The notes: generated by a model not told the origin, from the letters alone. A stretch of DNA of 16,870 bases from an uncultured Gammaproteobacteria bacterium (GCA_945787265.1 CALZHS010000004.1:1-16870); one strand, 5' to 3'; shown: positions 1-7,722, numbered from the stretch's first letter. Numbers and translations are program-made.

Positions 1-1
1 G

Positions 2-673
2 TTAAAGCTGCAGCGCTTGCCCGAAGTCGAAATCGCTCTCAAATCCGGCGCGCTGGCGACTCGCTCTGTTCAAAAACCGCTCGGTGTGGTCCTGATCCTG
101 GTGGCCGCGGGTTACGTCGGCTTACCGCTGTTGTCGATGTTAGTCGATGCGCTGAAAGGACCGGTTGTACAGGTTATCACCAGTCAGTATCTATGGCAGG
201 CAATTGGCAAGACGCTGCTGATCGGTTTATCGACGGCGTTACTGTCGGTTGGTGCAGGCTGGTTTCTATTACAGTATAGCGCGAGCCTCGCCCATGCGGG
301 TCGAACGGGCCGGGCGAAGTTGGTCGATCTTGCCGGCTCGATCGTTTACGTGGTGCCGCCGCTCGTCATCGGTACCGGGATCTTCGTGCTGTTATCATCA
401 CGGGTTGATGTTTTCAACTGGGTCTACCCGATTGTGATCATGATCAACGCACTGATGGGTCTGCCGTTCGTCATTCGCAGTATGGGTGCGACAATGCGAC
501 AAAATTATGCCCGTTACGATTACCTGTGCCAGAGCCTGGGTTTGCAAGGCTGGTACCGGTTTCGTTATCTCGAATGGCCGCTGAGCCGCCGCTCGCTGGG
601 ATTGGCGGCTGCCCTGGTCGCGGCCGTTTTCTGGCTGCTGGAAAGGATTGTTGGCGGTAGACCCGATGCTTGA
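2..673 (+). CDS. thiP: Thiamine ABC transporter permease ThiP, 3' part only, C-terminal region shortened
   Basis: This is the second half of the inner-membrane permease that passes thiamine (or its phosphates) from the binding protein ThiB to the cytoplasm, powered by ThiQ. The frame is open to the left edge, so the TTG at 17 is not a real start; family members are about 530 residues. From that TTG, hydrophobic segments lie near residues 22-45, 60-86, 104-127, 135-153 and 192-211. The ATPase-coupling (EAA-like) loop is near 168-190 (YDYLCQSLGLQGW). Compared with the E. coli protein as I remember it, the C terminus is about 45-50 residues short: the segment after RRSLGLA containing the conserved SIGDFGVVALFG-like stretch is missing, and the frame passes directly into the last helix (WLLERI). 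The stop overlaps thiQ by 8 bases. Identity as ThiP rests on this loop and on thiQ downstream. Confidence 0.78.
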   Translation, partial: LKLQRLPEVEIALKSGALATRSVQKPLGVVLILVAAGYVGLPLLSMLVDALKGPVVQVITSQYLWQAIGKTLLIGLSTALLSVGAGWFLLQYSASLAHAGRTGRAKLVDLAGSIVYVVPPLVIGTGIFVLLSSRVDVFNWVYPIVIMINALMGLPFVIRSMGATMRQNYARYDYLCQSLGLQGWYRFRYLEWPLSRRSLGLAAALVAAVFWLLERIVGGRPDA

Positions 674-1376
674 TATCAGGCAGCTGGCGTTTCGTTACGA
701 GGGTCAACATTCATCGGCAATGCGCTTCGATCTGAAGGTCGAGCCGGGCGAAGTGTTAAGCCTGATTGGCCCGAGTGGCTCCGGCAAATCGACTCTACTG
801 GCGCTGCTAGCGGGATTCCTGGCACCGAGTTCGGGACAGATTCTGCTCGATGGTGAGAGCATTGAAAAGCTGCCCGTCGCATCGCGCCCGGTTTCCATCG
901 TATTTCAACAGCACAACCTGTTTCCGCACCTCGATGTGTTTACCAACGTCGCACTGGGTATCAACACCTCTTTACGTTTGACGCCGCAACAGGTCGACGA
1001 AGCAAACGCGGCCCTCGAGCGACTCGGGCTGGACGGATTGCAGGCGCGCAAACCCGGTGAACTATCGGGTGGGCAGCGGCAGCGTGTTGCGCTGGCGCGG
1101 GCCCTGGTGCGCAGGCGTAAAATTTTACTGCTCGATGAAGCGTTCGCGGCGCTCGGGCCGGCGCTGCGGGCTGAATTGATAGGGCTGGTCAAAAACCTGG
1201 TTGACGAATGTAAAATGGTGGCCATGCTGGTCAGTCACCAACCCCGCGACGCGCTGATTGCATCGGCGCGGACCGCTTTTATCTGCAATGGTAAAGTCGC
1301 TGCTGTAGAGCCGACCCTGACCTTGCTCGAACAATCCGAGCTGCCGGAAGTACGCGATTACCTGGGAACATTGTGA
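666..1376 (+). CDS. thiQ: Thiamine ABC transporter ATP-binding protein ThiQ
   Basis: This is the cytoplasmic ATPase of the thiamine importer, 236 residues. I chose the ATG at 666 because MLDIRQLAFRY aligns with the N terminus of known ThiQ; an upstream in-frame TTG at 648 would add six residues. Visible motifs are Walker A GPSGSGKS (35-42), Q-loop glutamine at 81 in SIVFQQHN, signature LSGGQRQR (133-140), Walker B ILLLDE (153-158) and the switch histidine H191 in LVSH. ThiQ-type features include the short beta-strand MRFDLKVEPGE and RPVSIVFQQHNLF. Oddity: the stretch after Walker B reads EAFAALGPALR where the family normally has EPFAALDPALR, so the D-loop aspartate is glycine (164) and the conserved proline is alanine. 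The start overlaps thiP and the stop overlaps the next gene, pointing to one translationally coupled operon. Confidence 0.88.
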   Translation: MLDIRQLAFRYEGQHSSAMRFDLKVEPGEVLSLIGPSGSGKSTLLALLAGFLAPSSGQILLDGESIEKLPVASRPVSIVFQQHNLFPHLDVFTNVALGINTSLRLTPQQVDEANAALERLGLDGLQARKPGELSGGQRQRVALARALVRRRKILLLDEAFAALGPALRAELIGLVKNLVDECKMVAMLVSHQPRDALIASARTAFICNGKVAAVEPTLTLLEQSELPEVRDYLGTL

Positions 1377-2164
1377 ACCAGGCCGAAATTGAAAAAGCCT
1401 TCTCGCGCCTGCCGCCGCTGATGGATTTCGTGCCCGGTGATTTCGAGATAACGCCGCTGGCAGGTTTGACCAATTACAATTTTCGGCTTCAAAACAGGGT
1501 GCACGACTGGGTATTGCGAATTCCGAAACCCGACACCAGTCGCTTTATCGACCGCGACGCCGAGGCCCACAATCAGTCGCTGGCATTTGATCTTGGAATT
1601 GCGCCACAGACAAGCTGGCGAGACAGTGCCGGCACTACCCTGACGCCGACGCTTGGCTCGAGTCGCGCACTGAGCGCTGTTGATTTTGGCAACGATAAAC
1701 TGTTGTCAGCAATTCTTGCGCCGATACAGCAACTGCATCGCAGCCAGCTTCGATTTCGCGGTACGGCAGATCTGAACGATCTGTTGCGCCGTTATTTTGA
1801 GCTATCGAGTCGAGCGGATCAGCAGCGCCTGGGGCCGCGAATGCAGCAGGCCGAGCGTGTATTATCGCTACTCGAGACCCGGGACAACCCCTATGTTGCC
1901 TCGCATAATGACCTGATGCTGGATAACCTGTTGCTGGACAATGAGCGGATATGGTTAATCGACTGGGAGTTCTCGGCAATGGCTTCACCTTACTGGGACC
2001 TGGCGACACTTTGCAATGCAGCAAACCTCGACTTCAAACAAAGCCAGCGATTGTTGCGCCTCTATTGTGCGGGTGCGCAGCCGATGGATGAGTCGGTGCT
2101 ATTTGATTATCGAGGATTACTGAGTTTGCTCAGCGATTGCTGGATGGCCGCATTTGCCGATTGA
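1373..2164 (+). CDS. Choline/thiamine-kinase-like phosphotransferase (APH fold)
   Basis: A 263-residue small-molecule kinase of the aminoglycoside phosphotransferase / choline kinase / ThiK superfamily. The nucleotide-loop motif is GLTNYNFRL (31-39), the strand with the probable ATP contact is WVLRIPKP (46-53), the catalytic loop is SHNDLMLDNLLL with D180 and N185, and the metal-binding aspartate is D197 in LIDWEF. Start is GTG at 1373, inside the thiQ stop (GTGA). The substrate cannot be read from motifs alone. Its position directly behind thiPQ makes thiamine kinase (thiamine to thiamine monophosphate, the salvage step catalysed by ThiK in E. coli) the best guess; choline or ethanolamine kinase is the alternative. 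There is no membrane segment or signal peptide, so it is cytoplasmic. Confidence 0.8.
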   Translation: MNQAEIEKAFSRLPPLMDFVPGDFEITPLAGLTNYNFRLQNRVHDWVLRIPKPDTSRFIDRDAEAHNQSLAFDLGIAPQTSWRDSAGTTLTPTLGSSRALSAVDFGNDKLLSAILAPIQQLHRSQLRFRGTADLNDLLRRYFELSSRADQQRLGPRMQQAERVLSLLETRDNPYVASHNDLMLDNLLLDNERIWLIDWEFSAMASPYWDLATLCNAANLDFKQSQRLLRLYCAGAQPMDESVLFDYRGLLSLLSDCWMAAFAD

Positions 2165-3054
2165 GTAGAATCGCAATCGTTACTCATTCAGCAAGCCTGT
2201 ACCTTGCCGCGGTGTTAATCTGGGGCTCCACCTGGTTTGCGATAACATTTCAGCTCGGAACGGTTGCTGCTGAAATCTCACTGGTTTATCGCTTTGGCCT
2301 GGCAGCGATAATCCTGCTGTTATTCTGCCTGTTCACGCGGCGCAAGTTGCGCTTCTCGGTGAGTGAGCATGGATTCATTGCACTACAGGGATTGTTTCTT
2401 TTCTCGAGTAATTACCTCGTATTTTACTGGGCAACCGGGCTGCTGACCTCCGGCATTGTTGCGCTGCTGTTTTCCTCGGTGATTTTGATGAACATCGTAA
2501 ACGGCGCCATTTTCATGGGCAGCCCGATCCGACCACGCGTCATGCTGGGTGCCTGCATTGGTATTGGCGGGATCACAGCTATTTTCTGGTCGGAAGTCAG
2601 CGCGGTCGAGAATAATGCCGACACCTGGCGCGGATTGTGGATGTGCCTGATCGCGACTTTCTTTGCCTCGGTTGGCAATATAATTTCAGCGCGTAATCAG
2701 AAATCCGGCATCCCGGTAGTGCAGGCAAATGCCTGGGGCATGGCTTACGGGACGATGATCATGATTGTTTTTGCGCTATTCAGTGAAGCTTCGTTTAACT
2801 ATGACCCCACTTTAAGTTACAGTCTCTCGTTGATTTACCTTGCTGTGTTCGGATCGATCCTGGCGTTCGGGTCATACCTCACGCTGATCGGACGAATCGG
2901 GGCCGACAGGGCGGCCTATGCCGCGGTTTTATTCCCGGTAATCGCACTGGGCCTGTCAACGCTGTTTGAAAATTACACATGGACTTTGCAGGCGCTGTTG
3001 GGTTTCGCGATGGTGCTGCTGGGCAACTATATTGTGCTCTCCCGGCACAGTTAA
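2161..3054 (+). CDS. DMT-superfamily (EamA/RhaT-like) membrane transporter
   Basis: An inner-membrane protein of about 297 residues with roughly ten hydrophobic helices in two repeated halves, as in EamA-type drug/metabolite transporters. The N-terminal signature is LIWGSTWFAITFQLG followed by an S-x-x-YRF stretch. The second half ends with GFAMVLLGNYIVL, a typical last EamA helix. I prefer the TTG at 2161, which overlaps the stop of the upstream kinase gene (TTGA) and begins just before the first helix; a further TTG at 2137 would put it deep inside the upstream gene. Being the last gene of a thiamine block, it could move thiamine, a precursor or an unrelated metabolite. The family is too broad for substrate prediction. 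The stop codon lies in a TTAA shared with the convergent gene on the other strand. Confidence 0.85.
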   Translation: MSRIAIVTHSASLYLAAVLIWGSTWFAITFQLGTVAAEISLVYRFGLAAIILLLFCLFTRRKLRFSVSEHGFIALQGLFLFSSNYLVFYWATGLLTSGIVALLFSSVILMNIVNGAIFMGSPIRPRVMLGACIGIGGITAIFWSEVSAVENNADTWRGLWMCLIATFFASVGNIISARNQKSGIPVVQANAWGMAYGTMIMIVFALFSEASFNYDPTLSYSLSLIYLAVFGSILAFGSYLTLIGRIGADRAAYAAVLFPVIALGLSTLFENYTWTLQALLGFAMVLLGNYIVLSRHS

Positions 3055-5153
3055 ATCCGTGACAGCGGGTCCCCGAGCAGATTGGAAACGTTTGGCACCT
3101 GTTCCAGTGCCCACTTTAACTGATCACGCGAGGCCGAGCTGAGCTGGCCCGGCGCAACCCGGTTCGACAGTGGTATTCCCGCTTCGAGGTCAAGCAATTG
3201 TTGCTCCAGTATGGTATGGAAAATAATCCGGTGTGCCTCGATAAGGTTATCCAGCGTGGTCTCCATTTTATCGATTTCTGCGCTGATAGCGGCAAACCTT
3301 GCCGGCGTTGAGCGTGTGCGCAGACGGTGTTTGATCGCCAGTACGCGCGCCGTCGAAAACAACGGCATGATCCCCCCCATTTTCAAATCCATGCGGCCGT
3401 TGTCGAGCTTGAAGCGACCAAACAGGCCCAGCGGTGGCGAATTCTTGCAGGCATTGATCGACATCAGTTTGATAAACAGCTTCGACTCGCTACCCAGTTT
3501 GAAGGCATAGTCGAGGGTCGCGTCGGCAAGCCCGGTATCGCCATGCACGCCCACCGCGTCAAAAAAAATATCACACTTCAGGATATCCTCGGGATTCTGG
3601 CGCCGAAGCCAGGTTTGCAGCATTTCCTGCCAGCCCGAGAGCGATAGCCGCCAGTCCGGATTGCTGGCCATGACTTTTCCTTTGCAGTAGGGCACGCCCG
3701 CAGCATCGAGCATATCGGATACCTTGTGACCAAGCTCGGCAAACCACTGATCCTCGGGCCCGCCGGGCTCGCCCTCGGCGAATACGATGGCATTGTCCTG
3801 GTCCATCGCCAACAGGCTTTCTCCACGACCACCGGACCCGAGCACCAGCATGGCATAAGGGCAGGGTGGTGGGGTCGACATTTCTCGCTCGGCCAGGATG
3901 CAGGCCTGACGCGTCAGTGCACAAAGCTCGCGTGATATCACCGCGGCCACGTCCCGAACGTCGACTTCTTCTGCGACCAGGCTCTTGGCGACCAGTACGA
4001 TCTTGCCCCATACGGCGGACATTTGCCCGGCGCTTTCTGCCGCGTCGATGTCATCACCCAGCAGCACCGCGTCGTCGGCGCGCTGGCGTAACAGGTCTCT
4101 TGCCGACAGCGCGCCGATAATTTCGCCATGGCTATCGTGCACCCCAAGGTGGCGCACGTGCATGCGTTTCATGCGTGCGATGGCGCGGTAAACGAAAGCA
4201 TCGGCGGACAGGCTTGCCAGTGGATAAACCGCAACATCACTGACCGGGCGCTCGAAAGCGGCATCGTCAAGTTCACGAAATTTTCGCAGCAGGTCCCGTT
4301 CGGTCACGATGCCCAGCTTGCCGCCAGCTTGTGCGGGATGCACGTAGACGGAACTTACCTCCCGGTCGATCAGGATTGCCAGCGCTTCGCGCAGGCTGAT
4401 GTCGCGGTCAACGATCAGCGGCGGACTGTTCATCAGGTCGCGCAGCCGATGCCGGTAGGGAAAGCTATCGATACGGGCCAACGTGGTGCGAGTGCCTTTC
4501 GCCTGCTGGATATCGAGCCAGCCAATCTGGGCCTCGCGGGTGCTGGCCTCGCTAAAGCGTTCACAGGCTCTTTCGAGTTCAGCCAGCGTGCGAATCCCAC
4601 GTGCGCGCAGTCTTGGGATCAGCGCAACAAAAATGTCGGCGGTTGCAATCGCGTCACCCAGCGCGCTGTGGCGGTTCCTGGTCTCTACTCCAATCCAGCC
4701 GGCTATGGTGTCGAGAGAAAAATCGGGCAGGTTGGGAGACAGCAGATTGACCAGGAAGCGCACGTCCAGGCAGCGCGGTACAGACCATTCGAGCCCGGCG
4801 ATCTCGGATTCACGCTTCAGCATTGCCAGGTCAAAGCCGGTCGCATATCCAACCAGGACTGAATCCTGGCGCCATTCGTCGAATGCCCTGGCCACCTCGC
4901 TAAAGTCGCTGGCTTCAGAGACATCGGCATCGCTGATGCCGTGAATGGCCTGGCTTTCGGGCGGTATCGGCACCCCGGGATTGATCAATTGCTGGAAATT
5001 CTGAGTCTCGTCGACCTCGCCGTGCACGATGCGCACCGCACCGAGCTGGATCATGCGTGCGCTGCTGGTATCGAGTCCGGTGGTCTCGCTATCGAAGGCA
5101 AGTGCATCCAGAGACAGCAGTGGAATCGAGGCAGGATTATGCTGTTTCGCCAT
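3051..5153 (-). CDS. DnaQ-type 3'-5' exonuclease / CBS pair / DUF294 nucleotidyltransferase-like fusion
   Basis: A 700-residue soluble multidomain protein. Residues about 15-180 form a DEDDh exonuclease: Exo I is FDSETTG with D21 and E23, Exo II is ATGFDLAML with D108, and Exo III is RHSALGDAIATAD with H162 and D167, so all five catalytic residues are present. A linker leads to two CBS domains at about 240-356 (TERDLLRKF and ARDLLRQ end the two units), which usually sense adenine nucleotides. A nucleotidyltransferase-like DUF294 domain follows, with GSGGRGES (439-446) and DQDN (451-454), then the DUF294 C-terminal region rich in helices to residue 700. The role is unknown: the exonuclease resembles the Pol III epsilon subunit, while the rest resembles nucleotide-regulated signalling proteins. 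It lies 3 bases behind the dehydrogenase gene and probably shares its transcript. Confidence 0.88.
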   Translation of the reverse strand: MAKQHNPASIPLLSLDALAFDSETTGLDTSSARMIQLGAVRIVHGEVDETQNFQQLINPGVPIPPESQAIHGISDADVSEASDFSEVARAFDEWRQDSVLVGYATGFDLAMLKRESEIAGLEWSVPRCLDVRFLVNLLSPNLPDFSLDTIAGWIGVETRNRHSALGDAIATADIFVALIPRLRARGIRTLAELERACERFSEASTREAQIGWLDIQQAKGTRTTLARIDSFPYRHRLRDLMNSPPLIVDRDISLREALAILIDREVSSVYVHPAQAGGKLGIVTERDLLRKFRELDDAAFERPVSDVAVYPLASLSADAFVYRAIARMKRMHVRHLGVHDSHGEIIGALSARDLLRQRADDAVLLGDDIDAAESAGQMSAVWGKIVLVAKSLVAEEVDVRDVAAVISRELCALTRQACILAEREMSTPPPCPYAMLVLGSGGRGESLLAMDQDNAIVFAEGEPGGPEDQWFAELGHKVSDMLDAAGVPYCKGKVMASNPDWRLSLSGWQEMLQTWLRRQNPEDILKCDIFFDAVGVHGDTGLADATLDYAFKLGSESKLFIKLMSINACKNSPPLGLFGRFKLDNGRMDLKMGGIMPLFSTARVLAIKHRLRTRSTPARFAAISAEIDKMETTLDNLIEAHRIIFHTILEQQLLDLEAGIPLSNRVAPGQLSSASRDQLKWALEQVPNVSNLLGDPLSRI

Positions 5154-5156
5154 CTG

Positions 5157-5903
5157 TCAGCGGCCACCGGAAACATCGATGAAGCTGCCCGAGGTATAGC
5201 TCGAAGCATCCGATAGCAGCCACAGAATCGCTTCTGCCACCTCGGAAGTATAACCGCCTCGCTGCATCGGCACGCCCGACTTGAGGCGATCGACACGACC
5301 CGCTTCTCCGCCGTCGGCGTGAATATCGGTATAAATCAGGCCCGGTTTGACCGCGTTGACGCGGATGCCCTGGTCGCCCACCTCCTTCGCAAGTCCGATC
5401 GTCATCGCATCGATCGCACCTTTGGCGGCGGCATAGTCGATATATTCGTGCGGCGCACCCAGGTCAGCGGCGCGTGATGACAGGTTAACGATTGATCCGC
5501 CCTTGCCGCCCGAGCGGGTCGACATGCGCCTGATGGCTTCGCGTGCGCACAGGAAACTGCCGACGACGTTGGTTTCGAGAATGCGCCGCCAGCGATCGGG
5601 TGACATATCGACAAGATCGCTTTGCGGCTCGAGGATGCCGGCATTATTGACCAGTCCGTCCAGGCGCCCCAGGTCGCGATCGATGGCACGGAACATGGCC
5701 TCTACTTCGGACTCGACGCCGACATCCGCCTGGTAGATGATCGCCTGGTGTCCTCCTTCAGTCAGTGTCTCGAGCAGTTCGCTAGCCGCTTGCTCATTAT
5801 GCAGATAGTTAAGGCACAGCGAGTAGCCTTGCGCCGCCGCCAGGCGTGCTGTTTCTGCGCCGATGCCGCGACCCGCGCCGGTGATGAGTAATACTTTCGA
5901 CAT
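5157..5903 (-). CDS. Short-chain dehydrogenase/reductase, YgfF-like
   Basis: A 248-residue NAD(P)-dependent oxidoreductase of the classical SDR family. Rossmann motif TGAGRGIG is at 8-15, NNAG at 86-89, the catalytic serine is in NLSS (S142 or S143), and the active-site pair Y157/K161 is in YAAAK. The C-terminal part (GRVDRLKSGVPMQRGG and SGSFIDVSGGR) resembles E. coli YgfF, a glucose-1-dehydrogenase-like protein of uncertain substrate. The length is normal and nothing is missing. It lies 43 bases downstream of the 110-aa gene, with a hairpin-forming repeat in that gap, and 3 bases upstream of the exonuclease-CBS fusion, so the two downstream genes are very likely cotranscribed. The substrate is unknown. 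Confidence 0.9.
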   Translation of the reverse strand: MSKVLLITGAGRGIGAETARLAAAQGYSLCLNYLHNEQAASELLETLTEGGHQAIIYQADVGVESEVEAMFRAIDRDLGRLDGLVNNAGILEPQSDLVDMSPDRWRRILETNVVGSFLCAREAIRRMSTRSGGKGGSIVNLSSRAADLGAPHEYIDYAAAKGAIDAMTIGLAKEVGDQGIRVNAVKPGLIYTDIHADGGEAGRVDRLKSGVPMQRGGYTSEVAEAILWLLSDASSYTSGSFIDVSGGR

Positions 5904-5920
5904 GGCGTTTGCTCTTTAGT

Positions 5921-5945
5921 CCGGCAAAAACCAGGTTTTTACCGG
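5921..5945. repeat. Inverted repeat, 11-base arms with 3-base loop
   Basis: On the plus strand CCGGCAAAAAC (5921-5931) and GTTTTTACCGG (5935-5945) are reverse complements except for one pair that can form a G-U wobble in RNA. The element fills most of the 43-base gap between the 110-aa gene and the SDR gene. Transcript from the gat side would form a hairpin directly before the SDR leader. No run of T follows on either strand, so it is not a classical intrinsic terminator. It could be an mRNA-stability or attenuating structure, or a protein-binding dyad. Confidence 0.6.
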
Positions 5946-5946
5946 G

Positions 5947-6279
5947 TTACTGGTATATTAGTTCAAGGGTTTCGGGTTCGTGTGCGCGATCACGTATCGC
6001 GTGCAGGCCCAGCAAGCCCTTGGTATCTTGCCGAATCTCGATATATTTCTGGCCGCTGACAACCTTCAGGTTTCCAGCCCGCGTCAGCGCATCGGCATGC
6101 TGATTGTAAACGATAATCGCTTCGGGATTGGCATCGAGACTGGTCTGCAGCTGATCCTGGTCAAGACAGGTTTCGCAATCGTCAGCACCTGGCAGTAACA
6201 AAGCAACCAGGGGTTCATCTCCCAGGTGTACGGCGCGCGTGATGATGTTATAACTGCAGCTGCGCTCGATCGTAAGCAT
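5947..6279 (-). CDS. Conserved-looking hypothetical protein, 110 aa
   Basis: I do not recognise this protein. It begins with ATG 6 bases after the gatB stop, on the same strand, and would be translated from the gat transcript; the Shine-Dalgarno match is weak. It has three cysteines near the N terminus, C8 and a CETC pair at 35-38, preceded by a hydrophobic strand (LVALLLPGADD), then mixed charged sequence to residue 110. There is no signal peptide or membrane helix, so it should be cytoplasmic. The hydrophobic strand followed by CxxC could suggest a thioredoxin-like or small metal-binding fold, but this is only an impression. The close spacing and absence of a competing frame support it as a real gene. 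Confidence 0.6.
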   Translation of the reverse strand: MLTIERSCSYNIITRAVHLGDEPLVALLLPGADDCETCLDQDQLQTSLDANPEAIIVYNQHADALTRAGNLKVVSGQKYIEIRQDTKGLLGLHAIRDRAHEPETLELIYQ

Positions 6280-6285
6280 CGCGTC

Positions 6286-7722
6286 TTATTTTAATTTTTC
6301 ACGCAGCAACGCGTTAACCTGTGCCGGATTAGCCTTGCCCTGCGACTGTTGCATGACCTGGCCCACGAAAAAGCCGAGGACTTTTTCCTTGCCCGCGCGG
6401 AACTGCTCAACCTGTTCCGGGTTTGCGGCGATGACCTCGTCGATCAGGCTTTCGATGGCACCGCTGTCGGTAATCTGTTTCAGGCCGCGCGCTTCGATAA
6501 TTTCATCGGTGCCACCTTCTCCCTGCCACATCGCTTCGAATACTTCCTTGGCAATCTTGCCTGAAATCGTCTGGTCGGCGATACGAGCCACCAGCTGGGC
6601 GAGCATTACCGGTGTAATCGGTGCAGCCGATATGTCGAGGCCAGTCTTGTTCAGGGCGCCCGCGAGGTCGCCCAGGATCCAGTTGACAAGCGGCCCGGAC
6701 AGTTCGGGAGATTCAGCGATCGCGGCTTCAAAATAGAGCGCGGTATCGCGATTAGCAGTCAACAGCTCGGCATTGTAATCGGACAGCTTTAGATCATCGA
6801 TATAGCGTTGTTTTTTCTGTTCGGGTAACTCGGGTAGCTGGCCACGGATACGTGCAATGTCCTCATCGCTGATGGTAACCGGCAGTAAGTCCGGATCAGG
6901 AAAGTAGCGGTAATCGTTGGCCTCTTCCTTGCTGCGCATCGAGCGGGTTTCATCACGCTCGGCGTCGTAAAGCCGGGTTTCCTGCACCACCTGTCCGCCG
7001 TCCTCGATCAAATCAATCTGGCGTTCAATTTCATAATTGATCGCGCGCTCGAGAAATCGAAACGAGTTAATATTTTTAAGTTCGGCGCGGGTACCGAGTT
7101 CCCGCTCACCCTTGCGTCGGACGGAAACGTTGGCATCGCAACGAAACGAACCTTCCTGCATGTTGCCATCGCAAATCTCGAGGTAACGCACCAGCGAATG
7201 GATTTTACGCGCGTAGGCAACCGCTTCTTTCGCCGACCGCATATCCGGCTCGGATACGATTTCGAGCAAGGGCGTACCGGCACGATTCAGATCGATGCCG
7301 GTTTGATCTGGAAACTGGTCGTGAATCGACTTGCCGGCATCTTCCTCGAGATGGGCCCGGGTAATCCCGATTTCCTTGTGCTCGCCCTCGGCCGGACTGA
7401 TGGCGATATGCCCCTTGCCAACAATCGGCAGTTCGAATTGCGAGATCTGGTAGCCCTTGGGCAGATCGGGGTAAAAATAATTCTTGCGCGCAAAAACCGA
7501 GTGGCAATCGATCTCGGCGTCAATCGCAACCCCGAAGCGAATCGCCATGTTGACAGCCTCGCGATTGAGCACCGGCAATACCCCCGGCATACCTAGATCG
7601 ACCGCGCAGGCCTGCGTGTTGGGGTCGGCGCCAAACGCGGTCGAGGCACCGGAAAAAATCTTGCTCACGGTTGCGAGTTGCGCATGAATCTCCAGCCCGA
7701 TGACGCTTTCCCAGTCGCTCAT
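6286..7722 (-). CDS. gatB: Asp-tRNA(Asn)/Glu-tRNA(Gln) amidotransferase subunit B
   Basis: GatB is the tRNA-binding and kinase subunit of the GatCAB amidotransferase, which converts misacylated Glu-tRNA(Gln) and/or Asp-tRNA(Asn) to the amide form. At 478 residues it is full length. Family blocks are GLEIHAQL (residues 9-16, where alanine replaces the more usual valine), LGMPGVLPVLN, KNYFYPDLPKGYQISQ, HLEEDAGKS, DLNRAGTPLLEIVSEPDM, ELKNINSFRFLERA and the YqeY-like C-terminal helical domain ending in NALLREKLK. Its ATG overlaps the gatA stop by 4 bases. It is the third gene of the gatC-gatA-gatB operon, with a 110-aa gene starting 6 bases further on. Confidence 0.97.
   Translation of the reverse strand: MSDWESVIGLEIHAQLATVSKIFSGASTAFGADPNTQACAVDLGMPGVLPVLNREAVNMAIRFGVAIDAEIDCHSVFARKNYFYPDLPKGYQISQFELPIVGKGHIAISPAEGEHKEIGITRAHLEEDAGKSIHDQFPDQTGIDLNRAGTPLLEIVSEPDMRSAKEAVAYARKIHSLVRYLEICDGNMQEGSFRCDANVSVRRKGERELGTRAELKNINSFRFLERAINYEIERQIDLIEDGGQVVQETRLYDAERDETRSMRSKEEANDYRYFPDPDLLPVTISDEDIARIRGQLPELPEQKKQRYIDDLKLSDYNAELLTANRDTALYFEAAIAESPELSGPLVNWILGDLAGALNKTGLDISAAPITPVMLAQLVARIADQTISGKIAKEVFEAMWQGEGGTDEIIEARGLKQITDSGAIESLIDEVIAANPEQVEQFRAGKEKVLGFFVGQVMQQSQGKANPAQVNALLREKLK

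Noticed and set aside
17..19. TTG as the start of the first gene
   Set aside because: The frame is open to the window edge, and ThiP is much longer than what is visible, so this is an internal leucine codon.
3571..4011. Minus-strand 146-codon frame
   Set aside because: It is an alternative frame of the DUF294 region, arginine-rich and without motifs.
4128..4862. Plus-strand open frame of 244 codons
   Set aside because: It lies wholly antisense to the exonuclease-CBS-DUF294 gene, whose catalytic motifs are intact, and its translation shows no family features.
7198..7596. Plus-strand 132-codon frame
   Set aside because: It is antisense to conserved gatB blocks and has no independent support.
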